Shown piece after piece: positions 8,679 to 18,095 of a DNA stretch of 64,000 bases. Position 1 is the first letter of the stretch, and every line of letters starts with the position of its first letter. The stretch is from Aquisediminimonas profunda (GTDB lineage: Bacteria > Pseudomonadota > Alphaproteobacteria > Sphingomonadales > Sphingomonadaceae): the NCBI RefSeq assembly GCF_019443285.1, contig NZ_CP080327.1, positions 2,724,001 to 2,788,000 on the forward strand, given 5' to 3'. Made by a program: the position numbers and the translations under genes. The notes under the pieces were generated by a model that saw only the letters and a list, made by a program, of their open reading frames with translations, ran no database searches and was not told the origin of the DNA.

Positions 8679-9714
8679 AGCTATACTCCGTGCGGCTGTG
8701 AAACCGTCGGCCGGGCCGCAAGATAGTGTCCGGAAATGATGGCTGATTTGGAGAATCCGGAAATTGCTGGGTCTCAAGCGCGACGGCACAATGTCGATAG
8801 AGCGTGCTGCCTTCCCTCTTGGCGATCCGGGAATCGAAATGATTGGCGGTATAAACTTGGATACCGGGTTGATCAGTCGCAATCGAGAGAACCCGCCCCG
8901 ACTGGGGATGGTAAAGTCGCGCAGCCGGCCGAACGCCTGAGCCGTCAACCGCCCAGCAATGATCAAAGCCTCCCGCAATGGCGATCTGCAGTTCATCCGC
9001 CTCAAGGCCCTCGTCAATGCGTCGTTCCGACTGAAAATCAAAGGGCGTATCCAGAACTGGAACAAGTTCGCCCGTCGGTATCTTTTCCGCATCGATCGGC
9101 AGGAACCTATTAGCGTGCAGCGTCAACAGGTGATCACCAATCGCGCACCTAGACGGCTGCCCCGACAAGTTCCAATATGCGTGCAGCAAGAGATTGATCG
9201 GTGTTGGCCGGCTTGTCGTTGCTTCAAAATCGGTGACCAGACGATTGTCTTCGGTCCAGACAAACGACACCGATGCCAGAACCTCTCCAGGAAACCCTTG
9301 GTCGCCATCCGGGCTTGTCAACTCCAGGCGAACTCCCTCGCCTTCCGATGTCGCAATGACCGAACCGTGCCAGGTTCGGCAGTCAAACCCGTCTGCTCCA
9401 CCGTGGAGCGCGTGGCGGCCATCATTGCTGCTCAGTATGTGCCGCTCCCCATCCAGCACAAAGCTCGCCCCGCTCAATCGGTTTGCATAACGTCCAATAA
9501 CCGAACCCAGAAACTCCCGGCTCGCAAAATAGTCATCCACGCGATCAAATCCGAGCGTGACGTCATCCATCCTTTGGTGTCGATCAGGGACGATGACCGA
9601 ACAAAGCGTGGCTCCGCGATCCAGCACAGAGACACCCGCGCCGTCGGGATTTCGCAAAACCCAGAGCTTGGCTCTTACGCCATCCGGCAACACATGTTCG
9701 ACACATGAAATCAT
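8665..9714 (-). CDS. galM: aldose 1-epimerase (mutarotase)
   Basis: 349 residues from ATG 9714; a TTG two codons upstream is the alternative. Features of galactose mutarotases are seen: RYANRLSGASF (start of the sugar-binding sheet), GRHALHGGADGFDCRTW with the substrate-binding His, and LLLHAYWNLSG with the catalytic His. FDHCWAV and the late TDQPGIQVYTANHF region are also conserved. It interconverts the anomers of galactose for GalK. It is transcribed towards galK and lies 46 bp downstream of a hydrolase gene, with which it probably forms an operon starting at shared dyad site F. Confidence 0.93.
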   Translation of the reverse strand: MISCVEHVLPDGVRAKLWVLRNPDGAGVSVLDRGATLCSVIVPDRHQRMDDVTLGFDRVDDYFASREFLGSVIGRYANRLSGASFVLDGERHILSSNDGRHALHGGADGFDCRTWHGSVIATSEGEGVRLELTSPDGDQGFPGEVLASVSFVWTEDNRLVTDFEATTSRPTPINLLLHAYWNLSGQPSRCAIGDHLLTLHANRFLPIDAEKIPTGELVPVLDTPFDFQSERRIDEGLEADELQIAIAGGFDHCWAVDGSGVRPAARLYHPQSGRVLSIATDQPGIQVYTANHFDSRIAKREGSTLYRHCAVALETQQFPDSPNQPSFPDTILRPGRRFHSRTEYSFTTR

Positions 9715-9759
9715 GCCCAATGTGGCACCTGCCTAAAGTGCAATGGGAGGAGCACCCGA

Positions 9760-10737
9760 TTATGCACGTGACATTCCAATGGTGCCAAAACAGCGATCGG
9801 CGAATTCGAGGAGTGCTGCATTCACCTCGTCCGGCGCCTGCAACATGCACCAGTGACCCACGCCGTCCAGCCGCAATACAGTTGAATCTGAATGCTTTGC
9901 AGCGAAATATTCAGGTGCCCGTGGAACAAAAACCTCGTCAGCCTCACCCCAGACTAGAAGGGCGGGAATATCCAATGATGGATCGGCGGGCGGCCACATG
10001 CAATCCCGCGGAGATCGCGTTGCGTTGGGCAGATTGGCACGATACCAGAGTGACCCGTTCCAGAGCGCGCGCGGATTCCCGCATGCAAGTTCGAACAATG
10101 CCATTTCCTCGGAATCCACAGTGTCGAATGAGGCAAGCTCAGCATAAGCACCGGCAACGATTGAATGCGCCGTGAGTTCTGCCTGCTCCAGCGACATTGC
10201 ACAAAGTCGTTGCATATAGCTCGAACGACGTTGCTGATCCTTGTCGTTGGCCAAAAGGGCCAGAACCTGGTTGAATGGCAAGCTGGCGATGCCAGCAACT
10301 CCTGCAATTCTCTCGGGAAAGGCCTGCGCTACAGCAAAAGCGAGCGCTGCGCCCCAATCATGTCCAACCAGCAGCACTTTCTGTTCCGGTGCAATGATTT
10401 GGACGAGGTGATTGATCTGCGTAGCAAGTGCTGAGACGCGGTAGGGCGCCACCGCATTGGCGCATGTCGTCGCGCCTGCGCCCGGCGCGTCAATTGCAAC
10501 CACGCGATAATGATGGCGCAGCGCCTCAAGCTGTCGGGCCCAACAATACCAAAAAGATGGGAAGCCGTGGATGAACAGAACAACGGAGCCTTCACCGGAC
10601 GAAACACAATGGATGCGCGCATCAACCGCTTCTACCCAACTGCTCACAAAGGCGGGCTCCGCCGCCGCGGAATTGAGCCGATCCTGCGCCGCCAGCGACG
10701 CCGCATGCGCACCTGCACTGAAGTCATATGAGTCCAT
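9760..10737 (-). CDS. alpha/beta hydrolase (haloalkane dehalogenase/epoxide hydrolase-like)
   Basis: About 325 residues. VVLFIHGFPSFWYCW gives the HG-x-P oxyanion motif. VLLVGHDWGAALAFA is the nucleophile elbow with aspartate and the adjacent tryptophan, as in haloalkane or fluoroacetate dehalogenases and epoxide hydrolases. GVGHWCMLQAPDEV carries the catalytic histidine. Start: ATG 10737 is preferred over TTG 10755. It sits upstream of galM on the same strand and diverges from the TetR gene; site F lies in the shared promoter region. Inference: it cleaves a bond in the aglycone or a substituted sugar of the compound this region degrades. Confidence 0.82.
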   Translation of the reverse strand: MDSYDFSAGAHAASLAAQDRLNSAAAEPAFVSSWVEAVDARIHCVSSGEGSVVLFIHGFPSFWYCWARQLEALRHHYRVVAIDAPGAGATTCANAVAPYRVSALATQINHLVQIIAPEQKVLLVGHDWGAALAFAVAQAFPERIAGVAGIASLPFNQVLALLANDKDQQRRSSYMQRLCAMSLEQAELTAHSIVAGAYAELASFDTVDSEEMALFELACGNPRALWNGSLWYRANLPNATRSPRDCMWPPADPSLDIPALLVWGEADEVFVPRAPEYFAAKHSDSTVLRLDGVGHWCMLQAPDEVNAALLEFADRCFGTIGMSRA

Positions 10738-10776
10738 CCTCAATCCATAAGACAAGTCGTTAGCCAGTTACCATCC

Positions 10777-10798
10777 ATTACTGCATTTTTCGTCAATT
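10777..10798. promoter_or_regulatory. shared regulon dyad, site F (hydrolase-galM / TetR)
   Basis: The minus strand reads AATTGACGAAAAATG-CAGTAAT, about 16 of 22 positions identical to site B. It lies 40 bp before the hydrolase start and about 90 bp before the TetR gene. This position fits autoregulation plus control of hydrolase-galM. Confidence 0.5.
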
Positions 10799-10888
10799 AA
10801 GACATGCTTTCGCCACCGACAATTGAGCCACGGCGACTAAAGGGAATGCCTTATTCAATTTCCGTGAAATTGTGTTAAGGCTTGCGAG

Positions 10889-11524
10889 ATGGTCAAAAAT
10901 ACAAAGCCTGAGCGTCGTCGCTATAGTCCGGAAAAGCGAAGATCGCTGATCCTCGATCACACCGCCGACATTGTCGCGCGCGAAGGCGTCGCCCAGTTGT
11001 CGGTGGAACGCATTGGCAAAGAAGCCGGAATCAGCAAATCGCTGGTCTATGCATACTTCCCGAACCTGACCGAATTGCTCCGCGAACTTTACCAACGCGA
11101 GATGCGGCACATTCGCCGGGCCCAGGCAGACGCAGCCAATGGTGCGGCCACATTCGAGGATTTGGTCCGTTCGATTACCCACGCCTATCTATCGTACATG
11201 CATGAGCGTGGTCCACTGATCGAGCGTCTCGCTGCGGAGCCCAGTGTATCCGAAATGCGGGACCCGACAGAATTCAGCCGCAACAAGGCAGTCGATTACC
11301 TTGCGGAGATCATCACACATCATTTTGATCTTCCACCTGATATCGCAAGGGCAGCTACCGACATTTCGTTTGGGCTGCCTGCATCGGCAGGGTCCTACCT
11401 TCATCGTGGCAATCTTGACCTAAAGACGGTCGAGGATTTGACTGTAACGATGATTATAGGAACGATTATCCACCTCAAAGATGAATACTCAGTCCGCCGG
11501 CAACCTCTGCGACGGCAGGATTAA
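10889..11524 (+). CDS. TetR/AcrR family regulator, candidate regulator of the galactoside cluster
   Basis: 211 residues. Residues about 15-65 form the TetR DNA-binding domain: helix-turn-helix VERIGKEAGISKSLVYAYFPNLTEL with the typical K-x-x-[LV]-Y-x-[YH]-F ending. The rest is a divergent helical ligand/dimer domain (LVRSITHAYLSYMHERGPLIERL). It is the only regulator gene in the 4.9-25 kb region. The shared dyad occurs before it and before nearly all neighbouring units, so it is the best candidate to bind that dyad. Inference only; the inducer is unknown. Confidence 0.85.
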   Translation: MVKNTKPERRRYSPEKRRSLILDHTADIVAREGVAQLSVERIGKEAGISKSLVYAYFPNLTELLRELYQREMRHIRRAQADAANGAATFEDLVRSITHAYLSYMHERGPLIERLAAEPSVSEMRDPTEFSRNKAVDYLAEIITHHFDLPPDIARAATDISFGLPASAGSYLHRGNLDLKTVEDLTVTMIIGTIIHLKDEYSVRRQPLRRQD

Positions 11525-11647
11525 TCGGCAGCAGTTTCAGCACCTATGAACCCAATCCGCATTCATACGGCGAATGCCGTCGCTGGCTTCATGCTCGGCA
11601 AGATACCAATGGAAGCTTCCGAAACAGGCTCGGCTGTGACCCAATCA

Positions 11648-13579
11648 TCAGTCGATTTCCCAAACACTGACACCACCAGGCGCTAGCGTTGCTCCGCCGA
11701 GCACAAACTTCCCGGTGAGATCGCACGACAGGGAAAGCGAATTGCTTGCATAGTTGAAAGCAAAACAACGCTCGCCCGCGCGCCTGAGCCTTAGTCCTTC
11801 CGGCAGATTTTGGATCTTCAGCCCCGCATCACGCGCTGCAGCGCCCAAAACCGCAGCGGCGAGCTCAGGCTCTGGCCATGCTGCCAAATAACGGAACCTG
11901 TCGTGCTTCCAACTGGCGACTGTACCATCTGACGCCACAAACTCGGCGCTGGCCGTACCTTCGACATGTTCAAGCCAGCGAGCAATCGACCAGGTAAGAC
12001 CCGAGTGGGCAAGTCCAGGCCGCAAGCTCTCAACTTCGGTCACGCGCAACGGCAGAACAGCTTGCAGAGGCCCCGGTGGCAGTTCCTCCGGAATCGCAAA
12101 GTCAAGCGAGCGGCTGCCGCTGCGCGGCCCAATCACGACCTGTCCGGCAAATGCGTCAAGGCTGGCAACAAGTGCGTCGGGCACGATCGGCAGGCATGGG
12201 ATCACACACAGCGCGTAGCCATCCAGCGCTGCATCGGGCGGCACAATGTCAACATCCAGTCCCATGCGGCGCAACGCCGTGTAACAGGCAAAAGCCGCCC
12301 AAAGTGCCGACAGTCGGTCACCCTGCGGCTGAATCTGCGTCACCCATTCTGCATCATAGGCAAAGACCAGCGCAACGCTCCTTGGCGGTGCACCAACCGA
12401 CCCGAGTGTATCGATTTCAAGCGCCGTCTGCTGCATCTCCCCAAAGCCGGGTGCTGGCGAGCTATCAGGACGAAGCAAGCCGGCGTGATGCTGCTCCTGC
12501 GCCTTAGGGAATTGGCGCCATCGAAAATAGCTGACCAGTTCCGCCCCGTGCGCCATGGCTTCGAGGGTCCACAGTCTGACCATGCCAGGCAATGGAGCGG
12601 GATTGTTTCGAGCCCAATTGACCGGTCCGGGTTGCTGCTCAAGCACCCACCAGCGCCCATTGGGCTTGCACCCGCGATAGAGGTCATGGTGGAATGCGGC
12701 GATATCGGGATGGCCCTGCCGCGCATACGCAAGCTTGTCCGCCTCGCTGAACGGAAAGCTGTCGAGAAAGCCCAGCGGATAACTGTCCCAGCCCACAACA
12801 TCGAGATCGCGCGCCACGGCATGGTGATCGAACTCGGTGAAGAATCCCATGAAGTTGTGAACGACATCCCGCCCGGGAGAATGTGCACGGAGAATTTCAG
12901 CCTGGCCGCGATTGAAACTCACCACTTGGTCCGATGAGAACCTGCGGAAAGCGAGCCAGTGCGCCGGATTCGCTTCGGTGACGGTAAGATTGGGTAGGTC
13001 AACTTCCTCGAAGCTGCGATACTCCATGCTCCAGAAGACATTGCCCCAAGCCGCGTTGAGGGCAGCTATCGTACCATAGCGCTCTTCAAGCCAGCACAGG
13101 AAGCCAGCGCGAGCAGCATCAGAAAAGCTCAAAACACTGTCGTGACAGCCGTATTCATTGTCCGTCTGCCATGCCACAATCGCCGGGTGGCTGCCATAGC
13201 GCTCGGCCAACGCCGTTGTGATCCGCAAGGCCTCAACACGATAACCAGAGTGACTGAAGCAATAATGCCGCCGTGAGCCAAAACCGCGCTTGTGCCCATG
13301 TTTATCCATTGCCACCATATCCGGCATCGCATCGACCAGCCATTTCGGCGGGGTTGCGGTTGGCGTGCCCAGAATGATGCCTAGCCCGGCGCTATGGAGA
13401 ACATCAACTGCTTGATCGAGCCAGTCCCATTCAAGCCGTCCCGGATCAGGCTCGATCCGGCTCCAGGCGAATTCGCCGATCCTTACGCGCGTCAGCCCGG
13501 CTTCGACCATGCGCTGCGCATCGACCGACCACATGTGCTCGGGCCAATGTTCGGGATAATAGCATACTCCTAACCGCAT
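11648..13579 (-). CDS. GH42 family beta-galactosidase
   Basis: 643 residues, the normal GH42 length. The N-terminus MRLGVCYYPEHWP and VRIGEFAWSRIEP are GH42 hallmarks. AWQTDNEYGCHDS holds the acid/base glutamate (NEYG), and LEQQPGPVNW in the middle holds the nucleophile glutamate. SYFRWRQFPKAQEQHH completes the trimerization/active-site region. No signal peptide is visible, so it acts in the cytosol on imported galactosides. ATG 13579 begins at the conserved start; the upstream TTG extension is unsupported. It diverges from an SDR gene, with dyad site B between them. It releases galactose for GalM, GalK and GalT. Confidence 0.95.
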   Translation of the reverse strand: MRLGVCYYPEHWPEHMWSVDAQRMVEAGLTRVRIGEFAWSRIEPDPGRLEWDWLDQAVDVLHSAGLGIILGTPTATPPKWLVDAMPDMVAMDKHGHKRGFGSRRHYCFSHSGYRVEALRITTALAERYGSHPAIVAWQTDNEYGCHDSVLSFSDAARAGFLCWLEERYGTIAALNAAWGNVFWSMEYRSFEEVDLPNLTVTEANPAHWLAFRRFSSDQVVSFNRGQAEILRAHSPGRDVVHNFMGFFTEFDHHAVARDLDVVGWDSYPLGFLDSFPFSEADKLAYARQGHPDIAAFHHDLYRGCKPNGRWWVLEQQPGPVNWARNNPAPLPGMVRLWTLEAMAHGAELVSYFRWRQFPKAQEQHHAGLLRPDSSPAPGFGEMQQTALEIDTLGSVGAPPRSVALVFAYDAEWVTQIQPQGDRLSALWAAFACYTALRRMGLDVDIVPPDAALDGYALCVIPCLPIVPDALVASLDAFAGQVVIGPRSGSRSLDFAIPEELPPGPLQAVLPLRVTEVESLRPGLAHSGLTWSIARWLEHVEGTASAEFVASDGTVASWKHDRFRYLAAWPEPELAAAVLGAAARDAGLKIQNLPEGLRLRRAGERCFAFNYASNSLSLSCDLTGKFVLGGATLAPGGVSVWEID

Positions 13580-13677
13580 AACTCGGCCTGCATCCACCTT
13601 GAAGGAATTGAACGACTTTACAGTAATGGGACCGGACTTGTTGTCAAATGCCTGAATTTGAACTTCTCAGTTCAGAC

Positions 13678-13699
13678 TATTGACGATAGATACAATAAA
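13678..13699. promoter_or_regulatory. shared regulon dyad, site B (GH42 / SDR)
   Basis: Plus strand TATTGACGATAG-ATACAATAAA, the best copy of the shared dyad. It is between the divergent GH42 gene (start 99 bp away) and the SDR gene (57 bp away). Confidence 0.6.
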
Positions 13700-13755
13700 G
13701 AGCATGACAGGGTCATCGCGATGCTGTTTCGCAAGATGGCAAGGGAGAATTTGGT

Positions 13756-14511
13756 TTGTTTGATCTGGACGGGCATGTCGCGCTGGTCACCGGAGGAAAC
13801 GCCGGATTGGGACTTGGGATGGCTACAGGATTGGCAAAGGCCGGCGCAAAACTGGCAATCTGGGGACGCAATCTAGAGCGCAATAAGGCCGCTTGCGCAA
13901 GACTTTCTGATATAGGTGCTGAGGCCGTAAGTTTTGCCTGCGACGTCACCTTGCCAGAGCAGGTTGATGCTGCGATGGCTCAGACCCTTGAGCATTTCGG
14001 CCGCCTGGACAGCTGCTTTGCAAATGCGGGCGGCAGTGGGATCCGAGGCAGCTTGTCGAGCCTGTCAACCGCAGATTGGCAGAAGACGATGGATCTCAAC
14101 TTTCACAGCGTCGTAAGCACATTCCGGGTTGCGGCTCGGCACATGGCCGAACGCGGCGAAGGCGGACGATTGATTGCAACATCATCGATTGCCGGGATCA
14201 TCGGCCTGCCGGGCGGCGGATATTCGCCAAGCAAAGCTGCCGTTTCGGGCTTGGTGCGCCAACTGGCGATCGAATTAGGGGGCGCCGGCATAACAGTGAA
14301 TGCCATCCTGCCTGGATATATCGAAACGGAAATGTCGCTCGATACGCCGCCAGTCTTCCGCCAGTCATGTGAGCGGCGCACTGTTTCCGGCAAAATCGGT
14401 ACGCTCGAGGACATGGAAGGCATCGCCGTGTTTCTCGCTTCGCAGCACTCGAGACTGCTGACCGGAGAATCGATTGTCATGGATGGCGGCTTCACCATCT
14501 TTCCAATGTAG
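13756..14511 (+). CDS. SDR family oxidoreductase
   Basis: 251 residues from a TTG start at 13756 supported by AAGGGAGAA 8 nt upstream. Classical SDR: TGGNAGLGLGMA is the NAD(P)-binding glycine motif and NAGGSG the NAG motif. S at IATSSIAG and YSPSKAA form the catalytic Ser/Tyr/Lys, and PGYIETEMS follows. Closest in type to 3-oxoacyl-ACP reductase or gluconate 5-dehydrogenase-like SDRs; substrate unknown. It is divergent from the GH42 gene and shares dyad site B, so it is probably co-induced. Confidence 0.9.
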   Translation: MFDLDGHVALVTGGNAGLGLGMATGLAKAGAKLAIWGRNLERNKAACARLSDIGAEAVSFACDVTLPEQVDAAMAQTLEHFGRLDSCFANAGGSGIRGSLSSLSTADWQKTMDLNFHSVVSTFRVAARHMAERGEGGRLIATSSIAGIIGLPGGGYSPSKAAVSGLVRQLAIELGGAGITVNAILPGYIETEMSLDTPPVFRQSCERRTVSGKIGTLEDMEGIAVFLASQHSRLLTGESIVMDGGFTIFPM

Positions 14512-14555
14512 CCGTCATCGCCAACCTAGGTCATCCAGCGGCGGCGTACCTTGTG

Positions 14556-15479
14556 CTACTTTCCCGCCTCGAGGCGCGCGCAAACGCCAAGATCAGACAG
14601 TGCCGCCAGCGAAACGACGGGATCTCGCGGTTCCACCAATTGGATCATAATGCCGCTGCGGGTCTTTAGAAAATCTGATCGCAGCGACGGCACCTCATCG
14701 AGACCTTCTGCCGCGGTGCACCCAAGCGCAAGCAAGCGCGCCGTTTCTCCTTCAAGATCGTCCGTCTCGAAGGCGATATGGCTGTAGCCGGGTTCGGACG
14801 GGTCGGCCCGACAAACAGGGCCTTCGTAAGGCGGTGCGTGGAACTGCCAAAATTCAAGCAACATATTGGACGCCTGGAGCCAGGCACCCTCAAGCCGCGC
14901 ATTGCTCAGTCCGCCCATCCGATCAATTTGCGATGTCGGACCGATCATCTTCCGGCCGTTCGTTGGCACGCGGAGCAATTCGGAAAAGAAGGCCAGTGAG
15001 GCATCCATGTTCTCAGTCACAATCGCGACATGGCCAATCCATGTCGGTTGCGCTGCCGGGGCATAGGGCAGTCCCTCGATCTCGATAATGTTGTCTTCCC
15101 GATCTCGGGCATAAGCATATTGATTCCCGGTCCCCAAGTCGAGCGGTGGCGCGATCAGGGTTCCTCCCGAATGATAGACAGCCCGCTCAAGCTTGGCGCA
15201 ATCATGATTTTGGATGCAGAAATGGCGTATTCCTGGGCGGTTGATTGGGCTGGGTTCTGAAATCTTCCTAGCCGATGCCCCCTTTTGCAGAAGCTGGACA
15301 TACGCGTTGGGAGCGGCCAGCATGCAGGATTCGAAGGCTCCATGGCTGTGATCTTCCGCCAAAGCAGGCCGAGCGCGGCCGATATCAATGCGGCTTAGAC
15401 CTGCAGCGGTTTCATAGAGCGGCAGCATTGCTTCGATCGAGCGAACTGTCACACCAATATGATGAACGCCCAAAATCAT
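14556..15479 (-). CDS. two-domain VOC (glyoxalase/extradiol dioxygenase-like) protein
   Basis: 307 residues with two vicinal-oxygen-chelate modules. The first starts ILGVHHIGVTVRSIEAMLPLY and the second TWIGHVAIVTENMDASLAFF. Metal-ligand candidates are the His of HHIGV and GHVAI and late Glu residues (IIEIEGL, MIQLVEP). Family knowledge: such proteins include glyoxalases, methylmalonyl-CoA epimerases and ring-cleavage dioxygenases. The substrate cannot be told. It lies 91 bp downstream of the TBDR gene on the same strand, with a hairpin between, and is probably the second gene of that operon. Confidence 0.82.
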   Translation of the reverse strand: MILGVHHIGVTVRSIEAMLPLYETAAGLSRIDIGRARPALAEDHSHGAFESCMLAAPNAYVQLLQKGASARKISEPSPINRPGIRHFCIQNHDCAKLERAVYHSGGTLIAPPLDLGTGNQYAYARDREDNIIEIEGLPYAPAAQPTWIGHVAIVTENMDASLAFFSELLRVPTNGRKMIGPTSQIDRMGGLSNARLEGAWLQASNMLLEFWQFHAPPYEGPVCRADPSEPGYSHIAFETDDLEGETARLLALGCTAAEGLDEVPSLRSDFLKTRSGIMIQLVEPRDPVVSLAALSDLGVCARLEAGK

Positions 15480-15508
15480 CTGTAACTGTCCTCGCCGGGA
15501 AGCGAAGT

Positions 15509-15551
15509 TGCCACGGCACGACGCGGATGAAAAGCGTCATGAACCGTGGCA
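15509..15551 (-). other. intercistronic hairpin TBDR-VOC
   Basis: Outer arms TGCCACGG (15509-15516) and CCGTGGCA (15544-15551), inner arms GACGC/GCGTC. There is no U-run and the next gene is co-oriented. This looks like an mRNA processing/stability element or partial attenuator that uncouples receptor and VOC expression. Confidence 0.55.
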
Positions 15552-15570
15552 GCTCGCTTAAGCGTTCCGA

Positions 15571-17874
15571 TCAGAATTTGCCGCGAAACGTGACCTTCCA
15601 GGTGCGTGGATCACCGATATATTGGTTCGTTGTCTGGCCGCCATCAAGCACGCCGTAGGAACTGGGAAAAATGTAATGGACATAGTCTTTGTTGGTCACG
15701 TTCTCGACCGAGAACGTGACGCCATACCTGTCGTCCGGCCCGTCAAACCCAACCCGGAGGTTGAGCAAACCATATGAATCAACATTGTAAGCAGGTCTGC
15801 CGGCAAGGTCAGTATTCTTGGCAGATTGCCAAGCATATTCTGCTCTTACGAAGCCTTGAAAATTCGAGCTGCCCAGCGATGTGCGATAGTCTCCGATGAC
15901 GGAATAGAAATCATGGGCATTATCGCGGAAGCGCAACCCGACGAGGGCGGGATTGGCTGCAAACTTCGCGATCTTGATGTCGTTGAGTGTATAGGCACCC
16001 GTCAAAGTCAGGCCCGGTAGCACTGCCGGTCTCAGGATGATTTCGGCCTCGATCCCTTTGGATTTCAGCTTATCGATCCCGATGTTGAGCGCCGCACCAA
16101 CAGCGCTTGGCGTGATCGTCTGCAAATTGCGAAGCTGTTGGCTGTAAAAAGTGACGTTGGTTGTCAGTGCCTTATCGAACAGAGATGTTCTGATACCCGC
16201 TTCCCAAAGCGTAGGAATTTCAGGCTTCAGGACAGGAAGACCGCCAGGCGACAAGACGGCGCCAACGTTGACACTTTCTGCGACATCGATCCCTGGCCCC
16301 TTGTAACCGCGTGACCAGGAAACATAGGTCATGACATCATCAGTCCACAGGTAGCGAGCAATCACGCGACCCGAGAGATTATCGTTCTTGAAAGACTGGA
16401 TGCCGGTATAATCGGGCCCGAAAAAGCCGGAGAAGGGCTTCGTCGGATCGATCGCGACAGTCGTGCGCTTGTAGGTCGCGAGCAAGGAATCGTGCGTATA
16501 GCGGCCGCCGACGATAATTGAGGCCTTGTCCGACAGATGAAATGTCGCTTCGCCATATGCGGCATAGCTGTCTGTCGAGACCGCGCGGGTGGCATCCGTC
16601 CGAGCGTTGAAATAAAAGCCAGGAAATGGCAGCGCCAACTCAATGTCGACGTGCGCATCAGGGACGGCCAGATTCTGATGAAAGAAGAACAGGCCAGCTA
16701 CAATATCAGCAGCAGATCCGATCTTTGTATTGAGCCGCACCTCCTGCGTGAATTGCTCGGTGTTGACCTTGGTGCCATTTCGGCTGTTGACGTTTGAGTT
16801 GGAGACACCATCGGCCTCATTGAATTCGTTGATGCTCCATTTGCGCCAGGACGTAATGGAAGTCAGTGAACTGCTGCCAAAGTCATAGTCGACGTTGAGA
16901 GCAAGACCGCGCGGCGATTGTGTCTCGAGCAGGCGATTATAGAGCACCCCGACTTTCCTGTTGCTGGGCCCGGGCACAATTCCATAGGCGGCGAGTGCGG
17001 CACGCAATTGCTGAACGCCAGGGTTGGTCGCAAAAGCCAAAAGGCCAATGGCTGGACCAGCCGTCCGGAAAGTCGCAATGCAGCAGTGATTGCTGCTATG
17101 ACCAATATCGCCTGTCAGGACGACCCTGAGATCGTCGTTTGGCTGGAACAGGAGCTTGCCACGCAACGAATAGCCGTCGCGATCATTCAGATCGCGTTGG
17201 CCGGGAATTGCGTTTTCAAGCACGCCATCGCGCGTGTTGTATGTGCCCGTTAATCGGAAAGCGAGCTTGTCACCCACGATCGGTCCCGTCACGGTACCGC
17301 GCACCTTGGTTTCGTTGAATCGGCCATAGGTTGCATCGGCACTGCCACCGAATTCGAATTCCGGATCATTCGTCTTTATGTTGATCACGCCCGCGGAGGC
17401 GTTCTTGCCGAACAGCGTTCCCTGCGGCCCTTTGATGACTTCAATTGACTGAACGTCCAGAAAGTCTGCAAATCCTTGCGCTTCTCGGCCAAGAACAACG
17501 CCATCAACAACAGTCGACACGCTCGATTCAAAGCCGTCACTGAAACTGTATGTGGAAATGCCACGGATCTTGGACCCACTGGCCCGAGTCGTGTTGAGCG
17601 GCGAGAGGGCGATGCCTGGAACGAATCGAACGACTTCGCTGACCTGCGAAAATCCGGTGCGATCAAGAAATTCGCCCGTAACCACAGACACGGCAAGTGG
17701 CGCGTCTTGAAGCGTTTCCTTCACCTTACGGGCAGTGACGACAATGTCGTTTGGCGACCCCTCGGATTCCGCACTGTCTGCAGTAACGGGCGCATTCTGA
17801 GCGTAGGCGGCTGCCGTTGGCAATGCCGCTATGGCGACCGACGACAAAAGCACAAATCTTGAAACCGAGTTCAT
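15571..17874 (-). CDS. TonB-dependent outer-membrane receptor
   Basis: 767 residues. Signal peptide to AYA-QN, then a TonB-box-like NDIVVTARK. The plug domain holds LQDAPLAVSVVTGEFL, GSKIRGIST, VDGVVLGR and VIKGPQGTLFGKNASAGVINI. A 22-strand barrel follows, ending in a terminal aromatic (FRGKF). It belongs to the large sphingomonad TBDR group often linked to aromatic or glycoside substrates. Located inside the galactoside cluster with dyad site E in its promoter region, it probably imports the galactoside across the outer membrane. Confidence 0.95.
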   Translation of the reverse strand: MNSVSRFVLLSSVAIAALPTAAAYAQNAPVTADSAESEGSPNDIVVTARKVKETLQDAPLAVSVVTGEFLDRTGFSQVSEVVRFVPGIALSPLNTTRASGSKIRGISTYSFSDGFESSVSTVVDGVVLGREAQGFADFLDVQSIEVIKGPQGTLFGKNASAGVINIKTNDPEFEFGGSADATYGRFNETKVRGTVTGPIVGDKLAFRLTGTYNTRDGVLENAIPGQRDLNDRDGYSLRGKLLFQPNDDLRVVLTGDIGHSSNHCCIATFRTAGPAIGLLAFATNPGVQQLRAALAAYGIVPGPSNRKVGVLYNRLLETQSPRGLALNVDYDFGSSSLTSITSWRKWSINEFNEADGVSNSNVNSRNGTKVNTEQFTQEVRLNTKIGSAADIVAGLFFFHQNLAVPDAHVDIELALPFPGFYFNARTDATRAVSTDSYAAYGEATFHLSDKASIIVGGRYTHDSLLATYKRTTVAIDPTKPFSGFFGPDYTGIQSFKNDNLSGRVIARYLWTDDVMTYVSWSRGYKGPGIDVAESVNVGAVLSPGGLPVLKPEIPTLWEAGIRTSLFDKALTTNVTFYSQQLRNLQTITPSAVGAALNIGIDKLKSKGIEAEIILRPAVLPGLTLTGAYTLNDIKIAKFAANPALVGLRFRDNAHDFYSVIGDYRTSLGSSNFQGFVRAEYAWQSAKNTDLAGRPAYNVDSYGLLNLRVGFDGPDDRYGVTFSVENVTNKDYVHYIFPSSYGVLDGGQTTNQYIGDPRTWKVTFRGKF

Positions 17875-17965
17875 CCTTACCTCCCTCTTTCATTCTAGCC
17901 CGCATTCCCTGACGGATGCAGAATCATGCATAAGTGGATTATTGAATTTTCCGTCAGTAGTCAAT

Positions 17966-17987
17966 TTAATTATATAATACGTCAGTA
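17966..17987. promoter_or_regulatory. shared regulon dyad, site E (TBDR)
   Basis: The minus strand reads TACTGACGTATTA-TATAATTAA, close to site C. It lies about 92 bp before the TBDR start. A second CGTCAGTA copy 30 bp away gives a direct repeat. Confidence 0.5.
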
Positions 17988-18039
17988 AAGGTTCATATAT
18001 CACCGTTTTGCATGCCGAACATGGTCATTTTTTGAATAT

Positions 18040-18061
18040 TGTTGACGGGGTATATATTAAA
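18040..18061. promoter_or_regulatory. shared regulon dyad, site G (SDR at 18096)
   Basis: Plus strand TGTTGACGGGG-TATATATTAAA, about 15 of 22 positions matching site B, directly before the SDR gene. It is the weakest member of the set. Confidence 0.35.
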
Positions 18062-18095
18062 TGGAATGAAGATATCTCATCGGGAGAATGAGCGA

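Noticed and set aside
11966-12937. Long open frame (323 codons) on the plus strand
   Set aside because: Fully antisense to the well-supported GH42 gene; no family resemblance and no ribosome site. Likewise the long frames at 8959-9708 (antisense to galM) and 56580-57347 (antisense to terC).
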